Assembly: GCA_031772625.1 (NCBI GenBank)
Contig: CM062818.1
Location: forward strand, 1,282,458,277 to 1,282,522,276
Reading direction: 5' to 3'
DNA length: 64,000 nucleotides
Origin: Pinus tabuliformis
Taxonomy: Eukaryota; Streptophyta; Pinopsida; Pinales; Pinaceae
Positions 48,351 through 59,904 of this stretch are shown here, one piece after another. The notes beneath the pieces were generated by a model that saw nothing but the letters and a program-made list of their open reading frames with translations, was not told the DNA's origin and ran no database searches. The translations under genes and the position numbers were made by a program. How positions within the stretch are numbered: position 1 is the stretch's first letter; each line of letters opens with the position of its first letter.

Positions 48351-49187
48351 AAATTGAGAGAATGCAGCCCCTTTCTGAACTTCAACAGTGAGCTACAATC
48401 AGTAGAATTATTCGATCCCTTTGAGAGTTGGCATGCTAATTATGAAGCAATTACACCGCAATCGTACACCAACTTCTGCAAATCACACAACACAAGAAAT
48501 TCACAACAATGCTTGCTCAATCGCACAAAAATACTGGACTGTTCGACTCCAAGAAAATCTCAGTGGTTCCCACAACAAGCGACAGATTAAACTCAGTTGG
48601 ATTCATACAATAAATGTGAATCTTGGCTTTAAAGGAACCAACCTTCACCGAAGCTAGCTTAAGAATTGGGTGATTCTGTCTTCGTCGGCCCCTTTTCCTC
48701 AACCGACTTGCTACAGCCACCCGAACCCCTGCAAAAAATATTTTGTCCCTCTGATTCCTACGGTTTCAATGTCAGGAACATCGCCATAATTGATGATAGC
48801 TTGGCCAGATCAGCAGCGAAGGGATTCGACCTTTCAAATCGATCCCCAATGATCTCAAGTGTGTTCTCCATCTACCCATCGACCTCTTCTTATCTCTAGT
48901 TGGGACTCCAATGGCCAAGATTAAAACATAATCGATGGTTGAGATCATTTTTGGATTGATCCATGTGAGTTTCTAGATGATTCACACCTTTCTCAATTAA
49001 TATTGATTAATTAACCCCTTTTCCTAAGTTTAGACTTAGGATATATTCAAAAATAGGCTAATAATCTAATTGAGACACTTCTAGGTGGAATTTCCATAAA
49101 CGATTTATGGGTTATGGAGAACTCCTGTGTTTTAGCCTCTGAACAAAGTTTCGGGACTAGAACACCTTTGATGCTACAAAAACTAGC
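48350..49187 (-). repeat. Diverged copia-B-like LTR remnant
   Basis: In reverse from 49187 it shows the order typical of copia-B LTRs: GTAGCATC, GTTCTAG, GAGGCTAAA, then the perfect palindrome CCTAAGTTTAGACTTAGG (49023-49040), GGTTGAGATC-type phrases, and a GATAAGAAGAGG site in place of TATAAGAAGAGG. The downstream half is not recognisable. Confidence 0.55.
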
Positions 49188-51050
49188 AATTAGCAAGTGG
49201 TTTTCAATGTTCATCATGGGTTGGGCAACTTAACTGGGGCCCAAGTCCACTAGAGGAGCAATATGACACCCTACAGGTGAAGCATTGAGAGTCATGGGAC
49301 TCTTATTACTTATAGAGAATCATTCCATTTTGTGGGCACCTACAACACCCCCAGCAGTCTGCACTTTGCCCCACATTATTCATGAGACGATGCACTTAGA
49401 CCAGCATGCCTGAACTGGCTTAGCAGTGTACACATGGTTTGGCAATTGATCTGAGGCCCAAATGAGGTTTGTCTTGCCCTTTGAGACATGGAAGGGCTAG
49501 CACCATCCTCAAAGCCCTCAACGTTGGAGCAAAACTAGGCTATTCTATCACTAGGAGACCCATGAGACCCATTTTGTGCCCCAAACACAAAATTGGGGTC
49601 CACAGGATGATTTGCATGAGATTTAGGGGCCAACCCCTAAATCATGATTTTTGGAGCCCTCTATACTCAGTTTGGCACTAAAGGAGCCCAACGCATGCCC
49701 TCAAGAGGCCTACGCATGCATGACGTCAGCATTTTGGCCCTCTTGTGGGTGATTTATTATGATTTTACATTGGCTATGAGGTTGGCTTGTAACCTCACTT
49801 AGTATTTGCCCATTATTTTATTATTTGAGGGGCTTATAGGCTAAAATTAGAGATCATTGAACACATAAATTAGAGAGATCTCATTTGATATCTCTCATCA
49901 TCCAACTTGTGAATTTCGAACTTCTTAGAGAATTCACACTCGCTTGTTGAGGGTGGTTTTGGAGATACTTGGATGCATTTTGATGTATGGAAGTTGATTT
50001 TGATATTCATTGGAGCTCTTTCTTGGTCTAATGGAAGGATATATTGCATGTTATCTTGTAAGTGGCATCTTTTAGTTGAATATCTTTTTTTAAATGTCTA
50101 ATGCATGGAACTATTGATTCTATGTTGAAATTATGAGCCCTAATTCGTTGAAGATCATTTTATTGAAGAATATCTAGATGAATGTTGTATCCATTACTCA
50201 TTGTATCTTGTAATGAATGTTCCTAGTGGTGTACTTCTTGTTAGTCTCCATCAAAACCCATTATTCGATTAAGTGGGTAATTGTTGAAATTTGTATAGTT
50301 AGGGCATCAAATTTCAACCTCCTTAGAAGGAATTTGGCTTATCTTGAACATCCTAGACTCCATATCCCCATAGGACAAGGCACTAGTCCTATCACTTGGT
50401 GATCACCCTTAAAGTTTCTCCATAAATTTCTCTGCTCAAATTTGGTCCTTTTAAGGCTAGGGCAAAAATCTAGGGCTTGAAGCAAAATTTTAGGGAGGCA
50501 GGTTTTTGGTGATTTGAGAGCCTAAACATCAAGAGGTAGGTCTAGGTTACCCAACCTATCAATTTGGCGGGCATCCACTCAAAGGAATTTCTTGAGGGTT
50601 TCATTGTAAGAAACCCTTTCCTAACCTCAAACCCCTAGGTCTTGAGCCTTCTTTTATGGGGCTTTTCTTAGAGAGCGATTTGCTTCTTTGAAGCCTTGTA
50701 CCTTTATTGTGCCTCTCTTTGAATGAGCTATACTAGGGTCACTATGTACCTTATCATTTAGGATACCTATCTTAAGTGATTCCTCCTTTACCAGGACTCC
50801 TCCCATCACTGAAAATCTGTAAAGAGAAGGGGATTTTGGTTGAGGTGACACTAGGCCTCTACCCCATTGTTAGCACTTTGTCTAGCTCGTGTCTTGTAGG
50901 GTTTCCCTCTCCAATGCCTACTAGATTTTGTGTTAACACAACCCAAGGAATTCAACTACCTGGAAGTCGGCCCCTAGAAGAAAATGTACTAGAGAATTTT
51001 GGCCTAATCAATTAGCTCGCAAATCAACCTGCCTCCTCCCCCCTCCCTAT
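49188..51050 (-). other. P4H intron sequence, no gene seen
   Basis: Short frames only. The style (many GGGGCC and CCCTC-type phrases) resembles 10564-12013, but I found no shared repeat boundary. Confidence 0.45.
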
Positions 51051-51299
51051 GTGTTATCACTGCGCCTCAAGAATTTTACCCAGCAATTCAACTTTCTTTA
51101 AATCAAATCTACCGTCTCCCAGCAACTCAACCTTGCAATCTCCTCAACTCGTCCTCCTGGATTCACCCGTACTTCTCCTCCTTTGCGGTCCAATCTACGG
51201 AGACACTCGCACTAGCAAAAATCACTCTTTATGATGACTTGCTCTCACTTGAGTTCTTGTGTGTCTTCACCTCTTCGCTAGGCTTCCTCTATAATCTTC

Positions 51300-51560
51300 T
51301 TTAAGTCCAAATCCCTAACCCTAATCTCCCTTCTAGAACTTCTGGGATATCATAGGTTGAGAATATTTCTAAGTTGCTTAAATAATTAATATATTCATCC
51401 TTAGAAAATGATTTAATAGTCCACAATAATTAATTGACTTTAATTATTGTACTTTTCCTAAGTTAGACTTAGGAAAGAAGTCATAAATCACTTACTCCAC
51501 CAAGCAAGCACCTAAAGAGGCAATAAATCATCATCCACATGCTAAGACACCAAGCCTATG
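51300..51560 (-). repeat. Weak LTR remnant
   Basis: It contains TTTTCCTAAGTTAGACTTAGG near 51456, a near-copy of the copia-B palindrome, next to AT-rich TTAATTATT phrases in the same order as in the LTRs. Too short to assign firmly. Confidence 0.4.
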
Positions 51561-51599
51561 CAGAAGACCTTTTGAAGCTACCACTAGCTTCAACAATAG

Positions 51600-52720
51600 G
51601 CATGATAATGAAGGTAGGGTTGCTAAACTAGAGCCATATCTAAGTAGTATTGGTGTAAACTTGTTGCCCTCGAAACATGAAATGGAGTCTCAAGAGGGCC
51701 TCCTTAGTAGTGTTAAAGGTTGTAATTTTTGTTTTGAATATCCATCAATTCGTGAAGTTGCAAATCTAGGCTATGGCAATTAGCTTCCTTTGAAGTCCCT
51801 TGGAAGAATAAGTCAATAAAACCACATCATCAACAAACAAGTGGAATGGATTAAGGACCTAGTGAAGGAGACAACCATCATCCATATGTGTGTTTTCTTT
51901 GATTAAGTGCTCAAGTTCATCAATGTATACATCAAAAAGGATGGGGGAGAGGCACACTTGTTTAACCCAATGGTACTTGGAAATCGGGACAACTATGATG
52001 TGTAGTGTCAACCCACTATCACATAAAGCTTCATCATTGTTGTAACTTGTAACAATGCTATCAAGAAGACCAAGGTCTCTAAGCCTCTCAAAGAGAAAAT
52101 ATCTAGGTACCATGTCAAAGTCCATCTGAAATAAACAAAGCAGCAATAGACCTATGGGGATATCTACCTAGCCTCCTCAATAATAGCTCAAAGGCTGAAG
52201 AAGTGGTCTATAGCCTAATAACCTTTCCTAAAACCAAGCTACCCTGTGGTACAAAAGCCATGTATCTCTAGCCAATCTAAATGTGGATATCAATAGTTGT
52301 TTCATACAAGTTGGTGCAAGAGTGTCAATTATGACAAATTCTTCAATCACTAGAGTCGAAGACATCCCTAGAATTCCAGACTAGCACATAGGAAATCAAA
52401 AGCAAACAACGTCATTAAGGAGTCTAGCGATGGGGTGCATGAATGGTAACATGCCATACTTGAAATTCAGATTGAAGGCCCTATAAATTAATAGCTTTGC
52501 TAGAGCAGAGTTTTCACATGGAACTTCTAATAAGACTAGTGGAGAAGAGGTTATAAGAGGAGTGGGTACAAGAAACATCAGTGAGAATATGGCCAAGAAT
52601 TGTAGAAATAAAAAATGTATGAATTGACCAAGTACAAGGGAAAATCTCGGATGGAGGTTGTTTCTGAGGTAGAATGGTGTATTGGAAGGTCCTGGGAGAG
52701 GTACAAACTTCAAATCTTAG
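51600..52720 (-). mobile_element. LINE reverse transcriptase fragment
   Basis: Minus strand. Parts in order are KYGMLPFMHPIARLLNDVVC (region before RT motif A), QMDFDMVPRYFLFERLRDLGLL (motif A region), a degenerate WVKQVCLSPILFDVYIDELE (compare GVKQGCPLSPTLF), and a decayed YADD block with a following GLQ..L part near 51800. Several frameshifts and stops (for example just after LNDVVCF). The lineage looks like the plant LINEs with an IDELE-type palm; no 3' tail was found. Confidence 0.75.
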
Positions 52721-52934
52721 AGGAAACCAACGCCTAACAAGAGAGCTCTGTTTATTCAATGGTACAAGAGAACGGTAATCCCTCTGAGTATCCAGGGCTA
52801 GAGTAAGGCACTGGGCAAGATGGAACACGAACTTCTCATGCATGACCATTAGAATTATCATAAAAATTATTTCAACCACTTCCTCCAAGAAATGCTGCAA
52901 CAAAGAAGCTATTAACAATTAATGTTCATCCTTC

Positions 52935-53095
52935 GTTGAAGGAGTTGAGCTCAAGCGGTAGAGACACATATTGTGTTTCTGGCTGTGGCGAGTTCAAATC
53001 TCCGGAGACATGCTCTACTTGGTGAGATTGTGAAAAAACACATATAAACGAGTTCTACTGGGTAGTCCCATAACCATTTCAATGAAAAAAAAAAC
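52935..53095 (+). mobile_element. tRNA-derived SINE with 19-bp target duplications
   Basis: A-box-like GAGCTCAAGCGGTAGAG and B-box-like GAGTTCAAATCTCC lie about 30 bases apart, and an A-rich tail ends it. The flanks CAATT[A/G]ATGTTCATCCTTC at 52916-52934 and 53096-53114 differ at one base. Size about 160 bp. It sits at the 5' edge of the LINE fragment. Confidence 0.88.
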
Positions 53096-53114
53096 CAATT
53101 GATGTTCATCCTTC

Positions 53115-53753
53115 AACAAACCAATACCCACAAGGAATGGACCATGCTCACAAAGCTGACAATGCAATCTTTGATTAAAATTAGAAAAGAAAAAATGGGA
53201 TACAATCTTAAACTCTCAGAAATCTTACAAAAAAGTTATTTTTCAGTGATTATTTATGAATGTCTAGAGTCTAGACATTCTAGGCAAGAGTGTCTTACAT
53301 GAAATTTCATTACTACCACTGTGTCCTTTTATGTTTTTGATCTTCAAGATGATAAAATCTAGTGTTTAAAACATATGATCAATTTATGCCAAAAAAAATT
53401 CTCGTAACAAAGTTTCACAAGCATAAACAACCATGTTTAGACATTCGCAAGTGAACACAACCAAACAAGACTCAAACCATCGGATTTTATGAAAATCTAC
53501 TGACTAGTGTCAACTACTGCATGTGCTGATTTTTTACACAAAATTGCTCAGCTTTTATTGAAAGTTTAGGTAGGGAAAACATTTAGAGTAGACTGGGAAA
53601 GCAGGGGTTACAAACAATGGAGACCTAGAGTTTAAATAACAAACTTGACATTCAAAAAATTCTTCGAAACTCAAGCAAATAGTTTTAGCAAGCACGCCTT
53701 CCGTGTCAATTTTGGAAATGCTTCATATATCACTTCAAATATCAAATCAGTAC
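53115..53753 (-). other. P4H intron sequence near the donor side, no other gene seen
   Basis: AT-rich, short frames only. It follows the GTACTG donor of the exon at 53754-53828. Confidence 0.5.
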
Positions 53754-53828
53754 CTTGCCTGTTTTAGTGTCCACCACAGTAGAAACTTGGAGTCTGGGAC
53801 GAGCAGTTGCAATCAGGTAATCACACTC
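53754..53828 (-). CDS. P4H1: Prolyl 4-hydroxylase exon (residues ECDYLIATARPRLQV...)
   Basis: On the minus strand a 75-bp, 25-codon exon encodes ECDYLIATARPRLQVSTVVD then TKTGK. It is close to the known P4H1 stretch ECEYL.AIARPRLQVSTVVD.KTGK. The acceptor has a clear pyrimidine tract (CTTTTCCTTTCACAG); the donor is GTACTG. The next residues of the protein (GVKS...) are encoded at 32614-32688, in the same phase, so the intron between is 32689-53753. This is the N-terminal part of the catalytic domain, before the iron ligands. The upstream exon (expected to end near a W.PR...HNFLS segment) was not found up to 64000. Confidence 0.9.
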
Positions 53829-54558
53829 CTGTGAAAGGAAAAGACGACATCAAAATTGAGCCAAAAATATGACTATTACAAATGACATCAGTGCTTAAAT
53901 TCCTTAGTAGAATTACAATTCATTTTCAGACACTGTCATGCCTCATTCCCTTGAATTCTGCAAAATTGAGTCCATCTTGAAATAGTAAAACAAATGCATG
54001 CAAACACAGTGAGCATTTGGTAAAAGAAAGAAATCGTTTTTAAATTCACAGAAATAAAAATTTGACTTCCATTAACACAGCGAAAAGATGGAGAAAAGCA
54101 TATGTCTATATTGCAAGGAAGAATACAACTGAAGCATCAATGAAGCACTGATTGATCACACAATAATGCTGCCAATGTCTTCTCTTGAGCAAAATGTTGA
54201 TGTATGTTTAGTTAGCTGATTTTCATAGAGTTATTATGCTGATGGGATTAATGGTGTCATGCTCTAATTTAACATCACTGAAGTCTAAAAAATGTCACAT
54301 ACCTTGATTCTACACCAATAATATATTAAAAACCTTGGTTTTGAGCATAGGATGGCATAAACATGACAAGTATTACTTCTAAAATATTAACACCAGGCAG
54401 CTTGTATTTCATTGTAGGGCATTTGAAGCTTTGGTTTAGGATCTCTTGAAGTTAAATTGAAAATGAAATTTTATCAGCACCGTCAAGTGATTAAAAAGCA
54501 TCGACACGCAAGGTACAACCATTGAGAGAGTGTGTATTCATCTATTGAGAGAAACGTG
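53829..54558 (-). other. P4H intron sequence, no gene seen
   Basis: Upstream of the exon acceptor. AT-rich, no motif recognised. Confidence 0.5.
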
Positions 54559-55803
54559 TGTAATATCCCTATATTATTAATTTACTAAAATATCAATAGT
54601 TTTGATTTAGAAAATTTATGGCATGAATTTTTATTCCAAAACACCATAAAATTTACTCAAAAATCCACATAATAGAAACCACCAGCAATTAAATAAAATG
54701 TGCAACCCAAAAATGAAATGCTGAAGCTCCAGCACTATTTTTCTAAATGGAATTCTTTGGAGGAATTTTACACAAATTTCTGAGATAGAACCTGGTAGAT
54801 ATACTTCAGAAATGTTTGCCCAGAATATTGTGTCAACTCGGCCCTTCCACAAAGAATTTTGGCCAGGCAATGCAGCCCTCTTCCTTCATGCAATTCAGCC
54901 CAGAAACTCAGCTTCTTTACTGGTGCGGACGTAGCCCTGAAAGAGTAACAATTTGGCCTCTAATTCGGCCTCCCTTGGGGCTTGACCAGCAATTATTGGC
55001 AGAAATATTTGTGAGATTACCTCACACAATCACTAAGAAAAAATCCAGGCTGATCCAGACAATGGATGAGGTGCCTCTTGCAGGCCCTGCGCTGCCTCTG
55101 TGCAGTCCTCACGCAATCCCTATGTCAACCACTCTAGGTACTGCGTCACCCAGCCAGCTCATCAATTTGCAACCCGGAGTCACTGCTCTCAGCCTCCCGG
55201 TCTCACACCCCGGCTCTCGGCTTCTAAAACTGACTCTGCTGCAAAATTTTGGACTCTCTCTCACCCTCTGCGCTGCCTCTGCGTGGCCTTGCGTCAGCCT
55301 CTATGTGAGAGCTATTGGATCACTCTCTGCCTCTCCCTGCTCATGATTCTCCAGCTGAGAAAATCTCTCTCTCTGTATGTTATCCTTGCCCCTCAACTGC
55401 AAGAAATCTCCTCGATCAGAATTTCCTCTTGAGAACTACACTTCAGAAATTCAATCTCTTGATATCTCGGTGTGTTTTCCAAATGACCCTCAAGCTCCCT
55501 TAAATAATCTTCTCATTGACATTCAACGGCCTAGATTAAAAGCTAATCAATGGCTAGGATCATTTTAGCTTGATCCTCGTCTTCTTCTAGAAGTTACACC
55601 CACAATTAGATTACTACCCATTAATATTTTTAATTTCCTAAGTTTAGACTTAGGGTCCCATTAAAAAATATTAATTATTTTAATAAAATTGTTTCTGGGT
55701 GGAATTTACCAAAACGCTTTCTGGGTTCTTTGGAATACATGTGCTCAAGCCTCCCTGCAAAATTTGAGGCCTAGAGCACATCCGATGCTACCCCAAATCA
55801 ACA
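54559..55803 (-). repeat. Copia-B LTR, minus orientation
   Basis: In reverse it begins TGTTGATTTGGGGTAGCATC (55803) and seems to end GGGATATTACA (54559). It has the palindrome CCTAAGTTTAGACTTAGG (55637-55654). No matching 5-bp flanks were found, so it is not a clean solo LTR insertion; it may be half of a rearranged element. Confidence 0.7.
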
Positions 55804-57190
55804 AGCAGTGGCAGGGCCAGCAGTAGCACAGATGCAGGATTTGCAATGGTTGCAGTATTGATGCAGTGTTCGCAGTGGCAAGGCCAGCAACAGTATAGAT
55901 GCAACATTTGTGCAGTAGTTGATGGGCAGTGATGAAAGACATCAGCGGCGCCGAGAGAAATGCTACAGAGTGGGGGTGATGTTTCAGCAGGTTGCATTAC
56001 TAGGAGTTAGAACACATTCCTCGCTAAGAGGGAGTGTTGATTTCTAGTAGCATCGGATGTGCTCTAGGCCTCAAAATCTGCAGGGAGGCTTGGATACATG
56101 TATTCCACAATACCTAGAAATCATTTTGGAAAATTACACCCGGAGACGGTTTTATTAAAATAATTAATTATTTTTAATGGGTGCCTAAATCTAAACTTAG
56201 GAAATTAAAATAATTAAAGGGTATTAATTAAATTGGGGGTGAAACTTCTAGAAGAAGACAAGGATCAAGTCAATATGATCTGAGCCATTAATTAGAATCT
56301 AATCTGGGTCATTGATTGATCAACGAGAGGAATATAAGAAGAGGCTTGATGGGCATTTGGAAAACACATCGAGTGAGGATCAAGATATCGATTTCTCAAG
56401 AGAACAGCACAGAGCAGCTAGAGAGATCATCGAGGAGGTTCTTGCAGTGAGGGGCAGGGATAGTTTCTGATTGGAAGTTCCTGATCCGGGGATACATTGC
56501 AAAGAAGGTAGAGAGAGATCTAGAAGAGGGAGCGCAGAGCCGGAGAAGCTAACACAAAGCCACGTTGGGCAGCGTAGAGCCACGCAGAGGCAGCACAGGG
56601 TCTGAGAGGATATCCGTATTTTGCTGGAGGGTCAAGTTCTAGAGCTAGAGGCTGCGGTGTGAGACTGGAAGGACTAGAAGTCGAAGTTCCAGAGGCAAAT
56701 CGATCAGCGGAAGGAGTGACATAGTCCCCAGAAGCTATGACGGAGGGCCTATGCAGTGATTGCACAGAGGCTGCGCAGAAGCAGCAAGAGGCTAGCCATT
56801 CTGTGGTTGGATAAGTCAAGATCACCAATGATAGTGTGAGGTATATCTCACTCATCTCTCTGTCAGTCAGATTCTCTGTATTGGATAGCCAATAAGGCAT
56901 CCAAATATTGTATTCCGAAACTATTGGTTAGTATAACAAACCCTCAGCTGTTGCACCGGTTTTCCTGCATTGGGTTTTTCCAGGGACATTTGTCCAAAAA
57001 TAATAGTGTCACTTGTGTTGTATTTATTCTTGCTCAGATTCTTGTTTTTGCATTTTATTTAATTAGTGAAAGCTGCAATAGTATTTACTTCGATATTTAC
57101 AGTGTAACATAGTAAATAACTTGCATGCATTAACAAGTAGGCGAAGTAATATCAGTTTGCTATGGTAGGGATTCCAGGTCTAGGAATTTC
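55804..57190 (+). mobile_element. Copia-B 3' end: leader piece, polypurine tract and LTR
   Basis: 55804-56034 holds the GCAGTGGCAGGGCCAGCAG-type 3' leader and ends CTCGCTAAGAGGGAG. The LTR starts TGTTGATT at 56035 and runs to about 57190 with the CATTGGGTTTTTCCAGGG block (56970-56990). The rest of the element is gone. The LTR end is degenerate. Confidence 0.75.
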
Positions 57191-57266
57191 CATAGTCAAC
57201 CTCTCAGAATTTCGACCCCTTTCCAGCAACTTCGACTAGGCAGCAACTTTCGGCAACTAGTGGCTT

Positions 57267-58415
57267 CCGGTATATTTCTAAGTCTGACACATTAGAAATC
57301 CCTACTACATTATCTGGTTTAATTTCTCCTACTTGTTCATTCCACTAACAAGTTATTTATAAATATAAATACTGAAATAAACACAAATGCAGCCTTAACT
57401 CATATACAGATCAGCAACTGAAATAACTGAGACAAACACACAAGGGACACCATTATTTTTGGGCAATCATCCCCGAAAAAACCCAATGCAAGAAAATCGG
57501 TGCAACAGATATGAGGGCTTTATTATTATGTAGTTTTTGAATACAACTAGGGTGCCAGAAATGGCTCACCCAACAGAGAATGTCCTCGGCAGTAATACCT
57601 CTCCTCGGAGACAAATATTTCGGCTGATCAATCACCAGATGAACAATCCCACGGCAACTACGGCAGCTCCTTAGTTGGACAGTGAAAGCTGCTCCAAGCT
57701 TCTCCTCTGCTCTACATCACTCTCTCAGCTCACCAGCACTTAGTATGCCCCACGGAAAATCTTCAGCGTTGCCTCTTGGCCCAACATCAACTCTGCTAGC
57801 CTCTACGCAGCTACTGATGCCTCTGCGTCAGCCCCTCGGCTCTCTGCGCCAGCCCTCTGGCCCTCTGCATCACCCATGCTGGCCTCTTCAGCCTCTGTGT
57901 AATTCCGAGTTGCCTTTGTGTCAGCCTCTCCAGGCACTGCGTTGTCTCTCTGGCACTATCTCTGCCTCACTGCTATGTATTCTCGGCCTCGTGCTGAACT
58001 GCCTGTGACTGCAACAAATAACTAGCTCGATTCTCTCAACAAAACCCCGCTCTAGAAAATCGAACTGACTGATCAATTTGGTGTGTCTCCAACTGACCCT
58101 CAAGCCTCCTCTTATACTTTTCATGTTGAGTCTTCAACGGCCAAGATTAAGTCCCTAATCAATGGCTAAGATTAGATTTGACTTGATCCATGTCATTTAG
58201 AACATTCTCACCCAGTTTTATATTAATGGCCATTAATATTATAATTTTCCTAAGTTTAGACTTAGGAACCCCATTAAAAATATTAATTATTTTAATATCT
58301 CTCCAACCAGGTGGAATTTCCCCAAACCATTTCTGGGTCTTGGAGATTTTATGTGCCTTAGCCTCTCCACCAATTTTCATGGCTAGAGCACATCCGATGC
58401 TACCACAAATCAACA
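57267..58415 (-). repeat. Copia-B LTR, minus orientation
   Basis: It ends on the plus strand ...ACAAATCAACA at 58415; the left end near 57267 is degenerate. The palindrome is at 58249-58266. It lies tail to tail with the LTR at 56035-57190, with about 76 bp between that I cannot assign. Confidence 0.75.
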
Positions 58416-58760
58416 TAGTAAAACTTGAAAGACTTCGATCTCCCTATTTAGAGCACGAAACAAAGAGAGAGAGGCACCAAAATTTCACACTTCCTTCAGC
58501 TTCCTAGAAACAAACTTCGCACTTTTCCCAGGTACAAGAGATATTGAACTTCTTGTGAGAGAGTGTGTTCCAAATGAATTCGACTTGCTTGTATTTATAG
58601 GCCCCATGTCAGGTCGAATAGGATCCTTAGGCCAACTTGATCTTCTTCTAGGCCAACTTGATGTGGAGGATACATAAATTATATTTCACTCAATACTTGA
58701 CCTTTTTACATGATTCAAAAGCCCAAAAAGGGTCTCTTTAAAAGTACAATGACTCTATTG

Positions 58761-59904
58761 CAGTGTTTTAAAAACCAACCGGTTTGAACCGGAAACTAGT
58801 CAAACCGACCAGTTCATTAGCCGACTAAGTCAAACCGGCAGAAAAATCGGGTTCGACCCCTCATTTCACCCAGAAACCACAAAAATCGGTGCTAACTGGC
58901 CGTTTTAGGATGGAACCGGCCAGTTCCGTCCTAAACCAGTTGGTTAGCTGCCAAGGCCACGGAGGACCCACACAGCGCAATTTATGAAGCTTCTATGGTG
59001 TTTTGGAGGGAAAATAAGGGTTGTCTCACTCCAAAAACACCCTCTCCAAGACTTTGAAAAGAGCTCACCCCCCTCATTTGCCTCACACATCTGATTTGGA
59101 GTTTTTGTGAGCTTGATTGGGAGCTTGGAGAGTGTTGAGTTCTTACTAGAGTAGTGGAACAACAGAGAGTTTGAGCTAGGTAGTAGGCATCATGCCTCCA
59201 AAAGCCAAGGACACTGCATGGGCTCATTGTGATATGATTGATGGCAAAATGATCTGCAAATATTGCCAAAAATCTATTGAAGGAGGGTGTATTAACCGGT
59301 TCAAGCAACACTTGGCTGGGGTTGGAGGCCATGTAAAGCCATGTGGAGCACCAAATGAAGTAGTAGGGCATATTAGGGCAAAATACCTTCAGAAGTTTAA
59401 GACTGAAGTCACTAAACCAATAGAGAAGTTTGTGACTCAAACAGTTGCAAAGTTTGGGAGTCGAGACTCAACCAACTGAGTTTGATCATGATGACTCATG
59501 AGAAGTTTCAAGTGATAATGTTGATCACTATTATCATATATGTAGACTTGTAGTAGGCCAGTGGCCCCATAGTTTGTAGGTTTTGTTTTTGCACTCTAGA
59601 GGCCATTTAAAGACTCATTGATTATATATTTTGTTGCTGATATGTATTGCACTTGCTGCCATTTTGACATATTCACCTTTACATTGTATATATATGAGCA
59701 AAATTTGCATATTTTGCGCCTATTGGTTTGGAATCATGGTTTACATCTTAAAAATAGTTTTTTCATTAAAAAATAATTATTTCATGTGTTTTGTAAGACC
59801 GGTTCATTGAGATCTAACCAGTCCTGGTTTGACTAGTTTTGGTTTCAAAACCCGATTTATTAGGTTGACCAGTCCAGTCACCGATGTCGGTTTTTAAAAC
59901 TATG
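58761..59904 (+). mobile_element. hAT element, internally reduced, with 8-bp target duplication
   Basis: The left end CAGTGTTTTAAAAACC (58761) and the right end, inverted CATAGTTTTAAAAACC (59904), are imperfect terminal repeats of the hAT kind. CTCTATTG (58753-58760) and CTCTATCG (59905-59912) are the target duplication with one difference. Subterminal CCGGTTTGAACCGG, AACCGG and ACTGGTC motifs abound on both sides, typical transposase-binding clutter. Length 1,144 bp. It encodes only a BED finger; the transposase core is missing. Confidence 0.9.
59192..59479 (+). CDS. BED zinc finger, N-terminal piece of a hAT transposase
   Basis: 95 codons from ATG. Residues of about 10-50 form a plant BED finger: CKYCQKSIEGG, then RFKQHLAGVGGHVKPC, giving the C-x2-C and histidine/cysteine pattern that binds the element's ends in full hAT proteins. 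The next part (EVVGHIRAKYLQKFK) still fits the hAT N-terminus. The frame then ends and no RNase H-like catalytic domain or dimerisation domain follows. If expressed it could bind hAT ends without cutting (inference). No frameshift is seen within the finger. Confidence 0.8.
   Translation: MPPKAKDTAWAHCDMIDGKMICKYCQKSIEGGCINRFKQHLAGVGGHVKPCGAPNEVVGHIRAKYLQKFKTEVTKPIEKFVTQTVAKFGSRDSTN

Noticed and set aside
57191-57266. Spacer between tail-to-tail LTRs as a primer site or host exon
   Set aside because: No tRNA complementarity and no coding match; left unassigned.
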